Shown here: positions 24,312 to 35,430 of the stretch, piece by piece
Layout: every line of letters starts with the position of its first letter
Numbering within the stretch: position 1 is the first letter of the stretch
NCBI GenBank assembly: GCA_948099385.1
Contig: CANUEZ040000129.1
Coordinates: 5,332,001 to 5,396,000, forward strand
Reading direction: 5' to 3'
DNA length: 64,000 nucleotides
Origin: Fasciola hepatica
Lineage: Eukaryota; Platyhelminthes; Trematoda; Plagiorchiida; Fasciolidae
Program-made: the position numbers and the translations under genes
The notes under the pieces: model-generated
Told to the model about the DNA's origin: nothing
Database searches by the model: none
Seen by the model: only the letters and a program-made list of their open reading frames with translations

Positions 24312-25771
24312 AGGTGCTTAATGTCAGAATAATGACAGATGATAGGAGATAATTGTGAACATGAGAAAATCACACATCGATTGACAAAATTCATTTCGAT
24401 TAGAAAACTGTGTTTGGCGAAAAATTCACCTCGTGTTTCTTCATTCTCATTGATCATCGGAAAATGTTGGATGAAAATGACAAATGACTGATGAAGTGGC
24501 TGGTTACCACTGTACTCAACAAATCCAATGGTGTACACCAACGGGTCGACAATGTGTCGAAAGATGTGGGGTAGAAATTTATTGGAATATACGAGACCAA
24601 TATTATCACATCACTTGCAGATGAATATTGGAATTGAATTTTCGAATAGTTGCACTCCTTCAGCGTGGGTACATGTGGGGATCTATAATGGGTCCTCGAA
24701 AATGAATGATATGAACAATCCCATATGGAAAGTATAATGTGGTTGGACTTGCTGCTTTTCATGTAGTTGATTAGTAAGACACATGGAAGTGGTAAATATT
24801 ACTACCAGCGAACTATGGTTGAATCAAATGGTAGACAATATTTGTTCTTACGTCCAGGTGCTGAATGTCGAGCAACATGAATGAAAGTGAAAAGAAACGA
24901 TTGTGGATATGAGGAAATCACGTCATAAATTACACGTGTATGTTTATATTGTTGAATTATCGAGTTTAGTGTTTTTTGGGTATGGTGTTAAGTATTATTC
25001 TTACGTTCACTGGAAGGACTCAGTACATTTTCCTGAACTGGGAAATCTTTGCTAATCTGCCCTCCACGAAATGGTTACTTTAAGGTACCGTTTGGACCTC
25101 TCTCCCATATTCCCGTTTGCTCTTGTAAATTTCCAAAAGCTCATGATGATGATCAGAGGATAAGTGAACCTGATGAGGTCTCTACGGGGACCAAACATGG
25201 TGGGGGAATCAAAATCTCAGAACTCAGTCATTTTGATTTTTGTGTTATTCGATGATCATATCCGTTGCATTTTTTCCTCATATACTCAAACATGATGACC
25301 ATTGATTAAGAAATGCCAATGGCGTGCGTCTGCCTTCGATTGAATGCAGTTGTCCTTTCTACATGCTGACTATAGGGTTATACCCAAAGTTCGGAGAGTG
25401 AAATATCTTGGTCCAACTAATCCACAAGACCTCACTTGGTCGTAGCTAACGAATAGTTCATTCAGGGAGTCGACGATGATCGTTTCATATTGTTTACTTT
25501 ACCCCCGAAACATGGCACGGCGCATTGGTAATACGTTTTGCATATTAGGACACCATAATGACTTTGTTTCTGTCATCCTTACTGGTCTTCGAAAGAAAAA
25601 TATTGCCATTTTTCGCAGGTCTATCAGAGTCAGATCACATTCTAGTGGTATATCGCTTTTTGATGTAACGAATTTCCTAACGGAAAAATACATTTCTTCT
25701 TGAGAAAATTCTTGGACTAATATCTTATTGAACTCGACTCATTCACTGACCGGTGTCAGTCAGATCGCTAT
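24312..25771 (+). repeat. 3.4-kb tandem repeat, copy 3 (partial)
   Basis: Only the first 1.46 kb of the unit: C-family segment, hammerhead-like relic and CR1 fragment. Similarity to copies 1 and 2 ends after a GCTAT at about 25771. Beyond this the sequence differs, reading CR1-like 3' sequence for a short distance. Confidence 0.95.
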
Positions 25772-25850
25772 CATCATGTTTATTCTGCAATCAGGACCCA
25801 GGTTGAATTCCTACGGCTATCGGTCACTTTCTCATTTGATATCTCTGAAT
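25380..25850 (+). pseudogene. CR1-like LINE RT fragment (array copy 3, longer)
   Basis: As in copies 1 and 2 to about 25771, then continues in a reading consistent with further CR1 tail sequence (about 25772-25850), which the other copies lack. This copy may keep the original 3' flank of the LINE. Confidence 0.55.
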
Positions 25851-25851
25851 G

Positions 25852-27240
25852 GGTTTCTGCATCCTTTCTGAACTGACGTGCTTTGTTATATCATAAATAA
25901 AAATATGTGTAAAAATTGTATGGAAAAATAATCGGTATGAGTTTGTTGGTGTGACTCTTTCTCGTCCAAAGAATGCCAATGCAACTTGTTCTACTCTCGG
26001 ACAAAATCCCATCACTGATCTGTCCTACACTTTATTGGCACGTACCCCAGTAACCAGTCACTTGTATCTGGTGATTTCAAAAATGCGGTGACTTGATTCA
26101 TGTTGTTTTTATTTTTGTTGTCGCTGAATAAACCATATACTTACTTCATTCTTCCCAATTATTCTCACGTACGACAATTTTACTTTCGACTGACAAATGT
26201 ACCGATAACGGCTGTGTTGTTCATCCATTTCTCAGGATGAAGAAACCAAGTTTATCGCTGAGACCGTGCCTGGTCAGTTCGATCCATGGTTTCCATTTGG
26301 ATGAATAAATTCAGTCGAGTGTAGTGAGCAAGTATAGTAAGAAGAACTATAGACACATAATGGTGCACTCATTTGTACTCACGTCCGCGACCTAGTTATC
26401 GTGGGTGAATAAAGAAAAGCGGGTGTAGACGGATTCATAAAGTCACTTGATCAATTTTGCATTAGAAGGCAATGTGGTTGGTTGTTTTATTACGTTGTGA
26501 TCCAGTAGATGTGTGGAGTTTTGAACCGAATTATCAATAAATGGGAAAAATCCACCAATTCCATGAAAAATCACGTCCTCGGACTGATTTAACGAGTATA
26601 CAAGAATCAAGTTTGAAAATCACGAAACAACGCAAATATTCTAAAACCATCAATAAGACCTCAGACATGGTTTAAAACATCGACCACTTTTGCGAGACCA
26701 TTTCCCATTTTTAACAAAGTCGAATGCGAATGCCTCAAACTCAAGTCGAAATGAACGAATTAGGTTCGATTGAAATGGGGAATATCAAACGTGCAATGCA
26801 ATTTTCCTCCCAGCAACTAGAATGTTTACATTGTGCTCCATTGCAGGACACATGACGTGAAATGGTCCATTGTATGAACATCAAATCTCGGTGGTTTCTA
26901 AAATACCACATCTTTGGTGCAATTCAACAAAAAAGCCCACCTGACTGGTCCATAAGACGTATTGGATGACAAGATAAATCTGTATTCAGTGTGCATCGAT
27001 GTTAGCTGTGAAGGACGGAAATGCAGACGAGGGTAGTGAATTGGCTCACAGCATATCACTCGATGCTAATTGAATATCCACATCAAATGAACGTTTTAGT
27101 CAGACAGTTTATCAGTATACAATCTGCACGTTTTATGAGTTATATCTGACTTATCGGGATGATAACGAATATATCACGATGATCGTGTATTCCACAAGGC
27201 ATTGTTCTGAATACACCACAACCACTTTACTACTACACGA
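25852..27240. other. No recognisable gene; one exon-end-like C-family relic
   Basis: Mostly unrecognised. At 26386-26400 the minus strand reads an exon-like end followed by GTGAGT, related to the C-family splice-donor motif described in findings. No open frame of note. Confidence 0.4.
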
Positions 27241-27338
27241 AATCTAACGGATAGTCACCAATCTACCCATGATTGCATCAAATTATTCTCTCCCAATCGT
27301 GTTAGTTCACTTGGACTGATAAGTGACCTACACAGAGT

Positions 27339-27350
27339 AAAAAGAATTAT
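27339..27350 (+). repeat. Target-site duplication, left
   Basis: AAAAAGAATTAT directly left of the PLE; the identical 12 bp lie at 28708-28719. Confidence 0.85.
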
Positions 27351-27377
27351 GAAACATTGGGTCCCCTTGATCCAGTT

Positions 27378-27514
27378 CATCAAAACAGATAGAAGACATA
27401 AATTGCGAGATGCTAGCATTTCTTTTAATCTTCTCAGTCGCGTACGTAAAACATGCGATTTCGTGTTCAAATGGAGCACAGAGCAAAACAATGGAGTAGA
27501 TAGTGTCAAGCGAA
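27378..27514 (+). repeat. PLE inverted terminal repeat, 3' arm
   Basis: 137 bp identical, in reverse complement, to 28571-28707. It lies in the element's 3' untranslated region, downstream of the ORF stop at 27545. No hammerhead core (CTGATGA...GAAA) is visible in it. Confidence 0.9.
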
Positions 27515-27544
27515 ACTCGGAAACCATTCGGTAAACCTGATTGG

Positions 27545-28582
27545 TTACCGCCACGGCAGGCACACATTGTGGGTCAACAGTTTCTGTGCACACAGTGGGG
27601 GCCTAAGTCTACTTATCAACACTGCCTCACAGAAAGCTAGGAGCTTTGGGTTCCGATTCCATGCAATCACTCGGAACGCTTGACCCGGATCAATCCGATG
27701 ACGAGAGGTCACAAGGTGTTTCGCGATCGATGAAGCCGGGTTTCTAGTCGTCGTCTGTTGTCCGGGTGGAGGATGACTCATCCACTGCACTAACCACTTC
27801 GGTACATGCTCCCCCATTCTTTGACTGAGGCAACGATCCGTTCTGCCTATGTAGGTGTCACCGCAGCTGCAGGTGAACTGATAAATGATGTGAGAGGCAT
27901 TCAGGTTCGCGACTCTGTTTGAATGTGCTTGGAGGTTTAGTCGTTTGGTGGTTTGCGAAATCTGCAATTCAGCCGCCAAGTAGGTGCGCTTTAGTGCACA
28001 CTTTAGATTTTGGCTAATCCGATTGAACAGATGATCCCCTTTAAACGGCAACACTAGTGTAACTCGTTTCTTCTCGACCGTGTCGACTTGTACGGTCTTA
28101 GGCCTTTCTCTTTTGTGGATTTCAATGAACTTTTCCGGGTATCCATTGGCACAAAGAGTTTGGGATAAGAACTCTTCTTCCTTTTTCAGTTGGTCTACAC
28201 TGCAGATTTTTCGCGCTCTGTGGAACAGGGTCTTGACCAAGCCCCTTTTGTAGGCAACTGGAGCGAAACTGGAGAACTGAATATATTGTCCACTCCATGT
28301 TGCTTTACGATGGATAGTCTTCTGAATTGTCCCATCTGCACGTTTTTGTATCATGATATCCAAAAAAGGGAGGCTGCTGCCACTCTCTGTTTCACATGTG
28401 ACTGATAGATTGGGATGCATGGTGTTCATTAGGTTGAAGAACTTAGTGAACCGTTCTTCCTCAGTAAAAATCAAAATATCATCGACATAACGCTTGTACA
28501 GGGTAAACTGGATGATATTCTGATGTACATTTTTCTCAATCATCCCCAAAAAGATATCTGCCAATGTGGGTTCGCTTGACAC
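27545..28582 (-). pseudogene. Penelope-like RT (C-terminal part) and GIY-YIG endonuclease
   Basis: Open frame of 345 codons without a stop. It joins the 5' inverted repeat at TLADIFLG, which corresponds to RT motif 4 ('MGSPLGPtLAdIFm'), so everything upstream of that motif is missing. The apparent Met lies at the junction and is not a native start. RYVDDILIF at residues 31-39 is the catalytic motif with both Asp present. LPFLDI (71-76) and the Lys-rich thumb follow. The GIY-YIG nuclease has IY at 233-234, CSC at 238-240, YIG at 244-246, Arg 247, His 259 and Glu 319. The C-terminus ends in LPW, typical of the family. PLE proteins copy RNA at a nicked target; this product lacks the RT N-terminus and should be inactive as RT, though the nuclease looks intact. 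Confidence 0.9.
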
Positions 28583-28707
28583 TATCTACTCCATTGTTTT
28601 GCTCTGTGCTCCATTTGAACACGAAATCGCATGTTTTACGTACGCGACTGAGAAGATTAAAAGAAATGCTAGCATCTCGCAATTTATGTCTTCTATCTGT
28701 TTTGATG
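28571..28707 (-). repeat. PLE inverted terminal repeat, 5' arm
   Basis: Inverted copy of 27378-27514 at the truncated 5' end of the element, abutting the RT fragment on one side and the target duplication on the other. Confidence 0.9.
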
Positions 28708-28719
28708 AAAAAGAATTAT
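28708..28719 (+). repeat. Target-site duplication, right
   Basis: Identical to 27339-27350; beyond it the interrupted C-family repeat resumes. Confidence 0.85.
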
Positions 28720-29715
28720 CCCAGATTACACCGAATTGGTATTTGGGATAAGTTTCGTGAGATTATACATACTATCGTCCACACCATCACGCAGACACAC
28801 AAATACACACACACACACTAACAAAAACACACATACATACACATGGTGACCACGACTCACCTTTCTCTGAAGCATCAAATTGATTTGTAGGATAGAAGAC
28901 GAGAACGGTGGTCGTCAGTGGAAGTTTTTGATATCATTCAGTCGAAATAAAAGCATGTAGATCATGTCAATTTATTGATTGTAAACGATTGTGTTCAACA
29001 CTGAACACTGAGAATTACAATACCGTTGTTTTCGCACTTCAATTCACGTCACTTCAGCTGAGATCATATTAGATCACGTCGCCGCAGATCAGATCAGATC
29101 AGATTCACGTCGTGTTATGTACCAAGTTTTTCACGTCTGGAAAATTTCGGTAAGTCAGAAATGCACATGATTTAGGCCAAATCGATTGCGTTCCGTTCAG
29201 TTCGACTAGTATTCATTCGAATCTACATATTTGAGTTTCTGCGAATTGGATTGTGTTAGAACAAGTGAGATACCTCAATTCACTTCACCTTCCATTTGTA
29301 AGATGTTGTGGTGAATGACACCCCAAATTGTTTGAGTTACGATCAGAACAAATAATAATAATTCCGGGGTGATTGGAATATGACAATGAAGTAGGGCAAA
29401 CGATTCCGTGTGACAGATGGCGTGATCAGTGACGTAGACGGAGATACTTCATAGTCAGTTTTGCAATCGTATACCGGTGTACTGAATCTTGGTGCTGAAT
29501 AATCGAAAAGGCTGGTTCAATCGTCCTTAGAACCTTGCAAAGTGAATATCACCTCCACGTGGAAAAACATTGTGTGAAACGAATTGGCGACCACTGAGAA
29601 GCAAGAGATCAAAATGGGTGCAACATACATTCTTAATTGCGAAGAAACGGATTTCACATTCATTCTCGCGAAAATGAAAGTGATTATCAGAGAATGTCAA
29701 ACCGTTTGAGCATAT

Positions 29716-30000
29716 GTGTGTGACGTGAAAGTCTTTTCAATCAGTTTATTCCGACATGCGAGTGAATGCTCGCAGTTGACAAGTCACCAACCCGAATCAA
29801 ACTCGTTCTCATTAGCTATCCGACAACAACAATCGGGCAGTCAAGAAGTCGGAAAAATCCCAATGCACATGCTTTATCAATTGTTTCCCATGATCTCGGT
29901 CGAGACAACCCACACACACTTGAAACTGACCGGTTCATACTACACAGATTCAGTTCCAATTGGATTGACTAATGACCGAATACAGAGTCAATGGGATTTC
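29716..30000 (+). pseudogene. Ty3/gypsy RNase H end / linker fragment
   Basis: In the frame starting at 29766 the + strand reads SPTRIKLVLISYPTTTIG followed by SRKNPNAHALS. This matches the end of the gypsy RNase H domain ('tpRi.rw.l.L..Y.y.I.yr.gk.NpnADALSRl'). No flanking domains are intact. An overlapping 127-codon frame (29716-30099) is not the biological one. Confidence 0.6.
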
Positions 30001-30299
30001 TCGGCTAGTCAACTACAAGAGAGACACAAGCTAAAGATTGCACAAGATAACAGACGTCCAAACACCTACTCACCTCCTTTTGCTGGATCAGACAGTTGAT
30101 TTGGAAGGTCGAAATGGAAGGGTGCATGTGGATGTGGATGAAATTTTGGTAAATTCGTTGATGCAAATGAAGAAGCAGATGATGGAATACACTGAGTATA
30201 CATCATTCTTTTCCACACTTGGAATAAGGAAATCAGACTCATGTTACTATTCTGAGTCCCGTTAGGTCAGTTCGGTAAATTCAAAGATGAACCTCATGA

Positions 30300-30560
30300 G
30301 GTTTTGTTCTCCAGTTGTTTGCCTCATCGTGATGTCGTCAAGGGGAGGACAAACTGATAGAATTGTAAAGAGCAAACGTCAAACCAAAAATGTAATCAGT
30401 TTTGATCAAGATTGTAGAGGAAGTGCTCTTATACAATTGCAACACAGAGCATGTCATCTAACCGTATCAACTAATGTTTCTACACATCCGGTTCGTCAAC
30501 ATGGTGAACACCAATTCGGAAACTAAAGTTCACTGGCTTAGATTATCATAGTCATTCTAT
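30300..30560 (+). pseudogene. Possible gypsy integrase C-terminal remnant
   Basis: Diverged from, but alignable with, 35960-36180. Both end in a TGGCTTAGATTATCATAGTC block and contain an LQHRACHL / LSPRHRAMSS-like stretch that resembles the 'W.RH.NQLRpr' tail of gypsy integrases. The assignment is tentative; the relation between the two copies is firmer. Confidence 0.4.
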
Positions 30561-30871
30561 ACGTCACTGAATGAACACCTCGACAGAACATGTAATTTCC
30601 ATCTGCCATCGAAAATCATGTACACCTTATTTTAGTCGTGATTTAATTTCTAGAGACTTCCCTGAGCCTCTGGAAATCAAATGCTGCGTCGGAGTATATT
30701 CATGCATGTCAGTGGGTAAATTATCGTAAAATCATTTCGGAATGTGAGCGTGCTTTGATTGGATAGGGCGTGTATTTGCACATTGTGAAACCCAGATTAT
30801 CGACGGATAATGACCAATATGTCGCAATGTATGCAGAAACAGGGTAATCCTAACAACATCAATTACTTTCG

Positions 30872-30934
30872 GTATATAAATATAAATATATATATATATA
30901 TACTATATATATGTATATATATATATATATATAT
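30872..30934. repeat. (TA)n microsatellite
   Basis: Interrupted TA/TAAA array just upstream of the first S-family copy. Confidence 0.95.
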
Positions 30935-30961
30935 GAATATTGCATGGTGGGATTCGTCTCT

Positions 30962-33536
30962 CTCTGCAATTAATGTGTGCACGAGTATTTGCGCGTATAA
31001 TGTAGCACTTAGCATATTTCGCGTTACCTCTTTATTAGCACTAGAACGCGAAGGGTGTCCGAGGAGACACTGACTCGTAGGAAAAACCGAATAACTTTTT
31101 TGGTTTTCATAGCAATTTGTTGAAATTTCGTGAATTCGCCTGATGATGAGTTTTACGCGTTTTCTTGAAGTTTCATTGAAGTGGTCTTTCATAATTGCAT
31201 TCCATTCCCCTAATAACTTTAGCATATTTCAAAAGACCTCACTATTGGCTTTCGAATTTGTTCGGATTAGTATGTGTGGGACATTATTCTGGCTTTGTGA
31301 TTCAAAGTGTCCATACGGACATGTCGCCATTGTCGAACAAGCTACTGCCCACACCAATTCATCTCAGTACAGACGTGCCAGAGACTGGTATTCCTGGTCA
31401 TAAACCAATTAATCAATTAGAAACGTGTTTCGAAAATGAAATGAGTTGGATGCGAGATTGGAGATCAGGTGGGAAACAAGTGGTCCACATTTTGTTATCA
31501 GTTGTGATCATCCATTGTATTATAGTCAAATGTGAAATGACTAGCTAATTCATCAGTATGTACTCAGAATCATGGAGGTACGAAATGTGCATCCATATGT
31601 TCGTCACAACCCTGCCCTAATGAGACCAGTATGTAGTTCTGTAACTATCACTCAAACAGTTGATCTTAGATGTTCTAACACCTTCCAATATTGGCGATTC
31701 ACATACCCCCAACACAGTTTTACCGTCAACGACACAGTCAGTCAAAGTTGGGCCAATGCACCCCTTCACAATCAAACGGCGAATGGTTTTTCTGATCATG
31801 CACACTCGCACAGTCCGGTGCAAGAAAGTCGTCCTTTGACTGATTTCATCCTACGCTGCATGAGATTACCTCACAACCGTGTGTGCGTGTGTGTTGCAGT
31901 TGGCGAACACATGCACACGCGAATCGGTAGTTTTCAAAACCGACGAATCCCAGACAGACTTATCAGTTTGATTTTTCGAACCTTCACTCGTGAAGCTAAT
32001 TGAGTGTTATTCAGAACGAGCAGCGGTTATCCTATTGTATCCAATTATCCTTCTCACTCTACTGAACTCCCTGATCGAGCCCTAGTTTTCCGTGCCCCAG
32101 TTACACGGTCAATTCGATTCATATGTTGTGTCTTAGATGTGTAAACGAACAACCGCTCAGTTTATCCGTCATAGCAGCCGCACTCAACACAGCCGTGACA
32201 TAGGGCCCATGAGCTATGTGCAGATTCAGCCCACTGCACTTGTAGGTCAAAATGTTTTGGCAGTAGGCATCACGTTTGTGCGTGAATGCACGTGACCACG
32301 AAATAAAAGTGACTTCGTGCAACAGGTGGTTATCGATGTCAATTCGGTCTCAATGGATGCCCGATGTTGTTGTTATGACTTAGTGAGCATCGCAACCTGA
32401 CCTGTCAGACGAAAATCGCACTGTATTTGATTTTCGAATGAGATGCAGGTTGTCACCATATCCGAACACATGGCCCAGCAACCTGTATAGTCAAAAGCAT
32501 GTCTTTAAGCACGAACGTGTAGTCAGGTACGCCGTACGATGAGCGGTAGTTTGCAGTGCAACCACGTGTTATATTGCACTTGGTTAACTGATCTCTGGTT
32601 GGGAGTGGGATACCGCTTGTCACTGAAATACGTAATAAATATTTATCTGACATAACTGAACTCATCGGTTTATTATTTATTACGTCATGACATATTTACT
32701 GTTCCGGATGATTGGCAAAAGATATATGGTCTTAGAGAGGCTACAACATTTGATTTACTGTTTGAGTGGTAATACTAATTATAATTCATATCAGGGATCC
32801 TTTGAAATGAGATTTACATGCCTTTGAGATATTATTATATATCACATGGATCGCATTTTTCATTCTTTAACAAGCTGTACAGAATCAAAATTTTTAATTG
32901 TTTGATATATCCAGACGGCATCGGTATTGATAACAATAATTGTTTACCGCATACAATGCGACTGTCGGAAGCGATCTGAACCACTAGATTCGTGACATTC
33001 AAACTGAACTAACTCCTCACAGAACATCGAGGAATCGACTTCATGCTGATATTTACCCGTCAACAATCATGGCTTTCACGCGCGAGATCGTTTCCACCGT
33101 GTACATTACGTGGTCTAAGCGATTAAGTTAGCCTGTCTGAGCCCAAGAAGAATAAATCGGCAATTTGCCAACTGAAAATAGTAGTCCGATGTAGAATGTA
33201 GTTCATATGGAGTGGGACATATAACCAAAATATTTTCACGGCCTAAAAACACACTATACACCGATAATGTCCATCTGTAGGCATGCGAAGAGCATGCTCA
33301 CTCATCTCAACGTGTTTAGACTTTTCGATATCCGGTGACTGACTTCAACTCCCAACCTCATAATTCCCCTTGTCCGTCCCCACCATATTTCACCAATACC
33401 GCTGGGACACGGACTCTCAAGTACCAACTATCTTTGCTTATTCTTTCTGAATGATGGCCATGATTTTGAGCCACATCAAATTCCACGTAAATCCATCACA
33501 GTGTAAACTCGTGCGTCTACATAAAATGGAATGTGA
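30962..33536 (+). repeat. S-family repeat, copy S0
   Basis: About 2.6 kb, almost identical to S1 from GTGTGCACGAGTATTTGCG (about 30972) to about 32000, then less similar with indels to 33536. Open frames of 117 (31195-31548) and 143 codons (31572-32003) recur in S1 and partly in S2, but have no nameable domain and mutate as noncoding DNA does. S0 lacks about 1.2 kb present in S1 between two AACCTGTATA blocks (S1 42410 and 43667). Two consecutive hairpins lie at 31018-31070. S could be a nonautonomous or very old transposon; its class is unknown. Confidence 0.85.
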
Positions 33537-34335
33537 AGCCTGTGCTATAGATCACCGTTTAGTGACAAGGAAAACATGACAATTTTCACGGATGACGAAA
33601 CTGAATATTGTCTTTTTGACAAGAAGTAGATTGCGGTTCTACAGGAGATGTTGAAGTGCCGTAAATTACGCCCAGTGAATAAAGAATGAAATATAATAGC
33701 AAATTTTGTTTGATTCGAACGCACACACATTTCGCAAGCTCTGAATCGGCGGGCAATCTGAAAAGTGTAATGTGGTTGGACTTGGTACATTTGATACCTT
33801 CCCGTGATTGTTTATAATCCGGAGGTTCATTTGGAGAACAGGGTTATGAAAACGGTGGTGTGGAAATGGCACGATTGTAAGTAGAACAATGTTGGGCATA
33901 ATCATCCGATCATAGGACCTATCGAAAACTTCCATGCACTTGATTAGTTAAGCACGTGACAGTGCTGAACATTACTACTAGCGAAGTGTGATAGAATCAA
34001 ATGGTAGACAATATCTGTTCTTACCTCCAGGTGCTATTTGTCGAGGAGCATGAATGAATGTGAAATCAAACGATTGTGGATATGAGAGCACCACGTCATA
34101 AATTACACGGGTCTGTTTAATTTGATGATTTATCGAGGTTAGCAATTTTTCCAGTATGATAATCAGCATTATCCATACTTCCACCGAGAGAACCCAAAGC
34201 ATTCTCCTCAATTGTGACATCTCCGGTTCGATTTCGCCCTATATAGTGTAGTGACCTCGATCGCTTTGAGAAAATGACTGTTTTCTGGACACTATTTTGG
34301 ATCTATTTTCTCTACGATCCTTCCTGACGTTTGAC
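33537..34335 (+). repeat. C-family repeat, partial copy C0
   Basis: Aligns with internal parts of C1-C4, with a deletion relative to them. It stops matching them just before the LTR insertion point: shared GACGTTTGACA at 34325-34335, then unrelated sequence. This gives an LTR-free version of the site. Minus-strand exon-end-like GTAAGA at 34016-34021. Confidence 0.8.
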
Positions 34336-34656
34336 ATCGATATAAGACTCTGTCAAGAATTGCTGAATTAGAGAATGGTCTGTTCTATCAGTAGCTTCCC
34401 TCTTGGGGACTTGACTCAATCGACCCTAGTCAGAACTTGTGATCGAAGTAACGAGTGACAGTTATTGTGCACTGATTTGTACTTACATCCGGGAGCTAGA
34501 TGGTGGGAAGGACGTTTTTCGAGGGGAATAAACAATACGATATGTTCAGCTTCACGGTAAACCGAAAATGTGATTGATTATTTAATTGCATTGTGTGGCC
34601 AAATAGATGAATATAAATTTAGTTATAAATGATGACACCTGAATTCAGCTTTTATA
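34336..34656. other. No gene; further exon-end-like relic
   Basis: Unassigned apart from a minus-strand CCCGGAT followed by GTAAGT at about 34480-34490, again a phase-1 exon end related to the C-family motif. Confidence 0.4.
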
Positions 34657-34657
34657 T

Positions 34658-34660
<3 letters not shown>

Positions 34661-34713
<53 letters not shown>
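34661..34713. repeat. (TA)n microsatellite
   Basis: About 53 bp of TA, lying at the 3' side (minus-strand sense) of the hammerhead element. Confidence 0.95.
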
Positions 34714-34717
<4 letters not shown>

Positions 34718-34754
34718 ATATACATAGTAATTAATGTGTAAACGTGTGAACGAA

Positions 34755-34817
34755 ATTTCCCTGGAATCACACGACCGGTTTCGCGAATGTTGCCGCTCAT
34801 CAGGTATGCGTACCCGG
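34755..34817 (-). ncRNA. Type I hammerhead ribozyme motif
   Basis: The minus strand carries all conserved core nucleotides: CTGATGA (34803-34797), stem II GCG/CGC around an 8-nt loop, GAAA, and a GTC cleavage triplet (34775-34773). Stem I pairs CATAC with GTGTG, then after an internal loop GGG/TCC and CC/GG. Stem III is only CC/GG (plus the A-T closing pair) with no loop, too short for a stable monomer. That feature is known for hammerheads in Penelope-like elements and small retrozyme-type repeats, which may cleave as dimers. Predicted cleavage follows the C at 34773. About 50 nt downstream lies the (TA)n tract. No PLE protein is adjacent, so this may be a noncoding PLE terminal repeat or a nonautonomous element. 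Confidence 0.85.
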
Positions 34818-35199
34818 TACTCCTCTGCCCACTCGTATTAATACTTGCACACACCAATGTTATATGTTCAGTAGTATATAATTTGAATCGTCTGGAGAGT
34901 GAATGGATACTCTTCATGGAAGAGCTCACAAATGAATCACAACTGTGATTTCTCATAGTTATTCGTGCCTGGGCACGGTTAACCCAACGAATGAATAGTG
35001 TGACGAAATATCTCGTTCTCAGTTGTTCACACGCACGCATTGGTATGAGTGCTAACAAATGAAGACGGACTTATTCGCCACGCTGTTCTTCACTCAATGT
35101 GTCCTGTGAATTATTTCATACTTCTGAATTTGAAACACTCGAACTTCTAGCGTGTACATACTGACTTCCTTAGGCTTGATCCGGTCAATTAACATCATT
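34818..35199 (-). other. Upstream part of the hammerhead-bearing element, noncoding
   Basis: The minus strand upstream of the ribozyme (to about 35058) is open but has no recognised domain. Read in the ribozyme's orientation it would be the 5' part of its transcript. Element ends could not be set. Confidence 0.3.
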
Positions 35200-35430
35200 T
35201 AAAGAAATGTTTGTTTATGCGCTATGTGCGCAACAATGCTACCAGTCCGAATACAATTTTTTGAAGCCAGATCGAAGGCAGTTCACATGGTCGAACTTGA
35301 GCGACCAGAAACGAAATCGTTCGCATTGATTTCAAGTTAACCAGATTAGGCACAACTTGGAATCGAATAAAAACGTTTATCTACGCATGATTTTAGAATA
35401 AAATTCTTCAAACTAATTCATATATATATT
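35200..35430 (+). repeat. T-family repeat, diverged fragment
   Basis: Contains GAAGCCAG..., ...CAGAAACGAAATCGTTC and CAACTTGGAATCG blocks. These correspond in order to the T copies' GAAGCCAGTTTGCAC, GACAAGAAACGAACTCGTTC and CAACTTACAATCG blocks. Clearly older than T1-T4. Confidence 0.55.

Larger units (their letters stand above)
27351..28707 (-). mobile_element. Penelope-like retroelement, 5'-truncated, with inverted terminal repeats
   Basis: A 1357-bp insertion into a C-family repeat, bounded by a perfect 12-bp target duplication. The element reads on -. It contains the RT palm end, linker and GIY-YIG endonuclease (27545-28582). Its 3' untranslated end (27378-27514) recurs at its 5' end in inverted orientation (28571-28707): 137 bp, identical by eye. 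The true 3' end has 27 extra bp (27351-27377) that the inverted copy lacks. Terminal copies in direct or inverted orientation ('pseudo-LTRs') are known in Penelope elements. The open frame, identical arms and perfect target duplication make this the youngest PLE in the window. Confidence 0.9.
27245..29340 (+). repeat. C-family repeat, diverged copy interrupted by a PLE
   Basis: Both flanks of the Penelope-like insertion (27245-27350 and 28708-29340) align in order with the C copies downstream. Landmarks are a CACCAATCTACC block, the CACAGAGTAAA block, a CA-rich microsatellite (about 28795-28835), TCTGAAGCATCAAATTGATT and a GATCA-rich stretch (about 29080-29105). It is more diverged from C1-C4 than they are from one another, so it is an older copy. 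Confidence 0.8.

Noticed and set aside
27378..27514. Search for a hammerhead in the PLE terminal repeats
   Set aside because: Only CTGAGAA and TTGATGA are present; conserved core bases are missing.
31141..31180. CTGATGATGAG...CTTGAAG in S copies considered as hammerhead
   Set aside because: Stem II cannot form properly and GAAA is GAAG; no cleavage triplet.
31195..31548. 117-codon frame recurring in three S copies
   Set aside because: Differences between copies are mostly amino-acid-changing (four against two silent), there is no domain, and overlapping frames are equally conserved; it is carried by the repeat.
34657..35058. 133-codon minus frame ending in a long Ile-Tyr run
   Set aside because: The tail is translated TA microsatellite and the middle is the hammerhead; not a protein.
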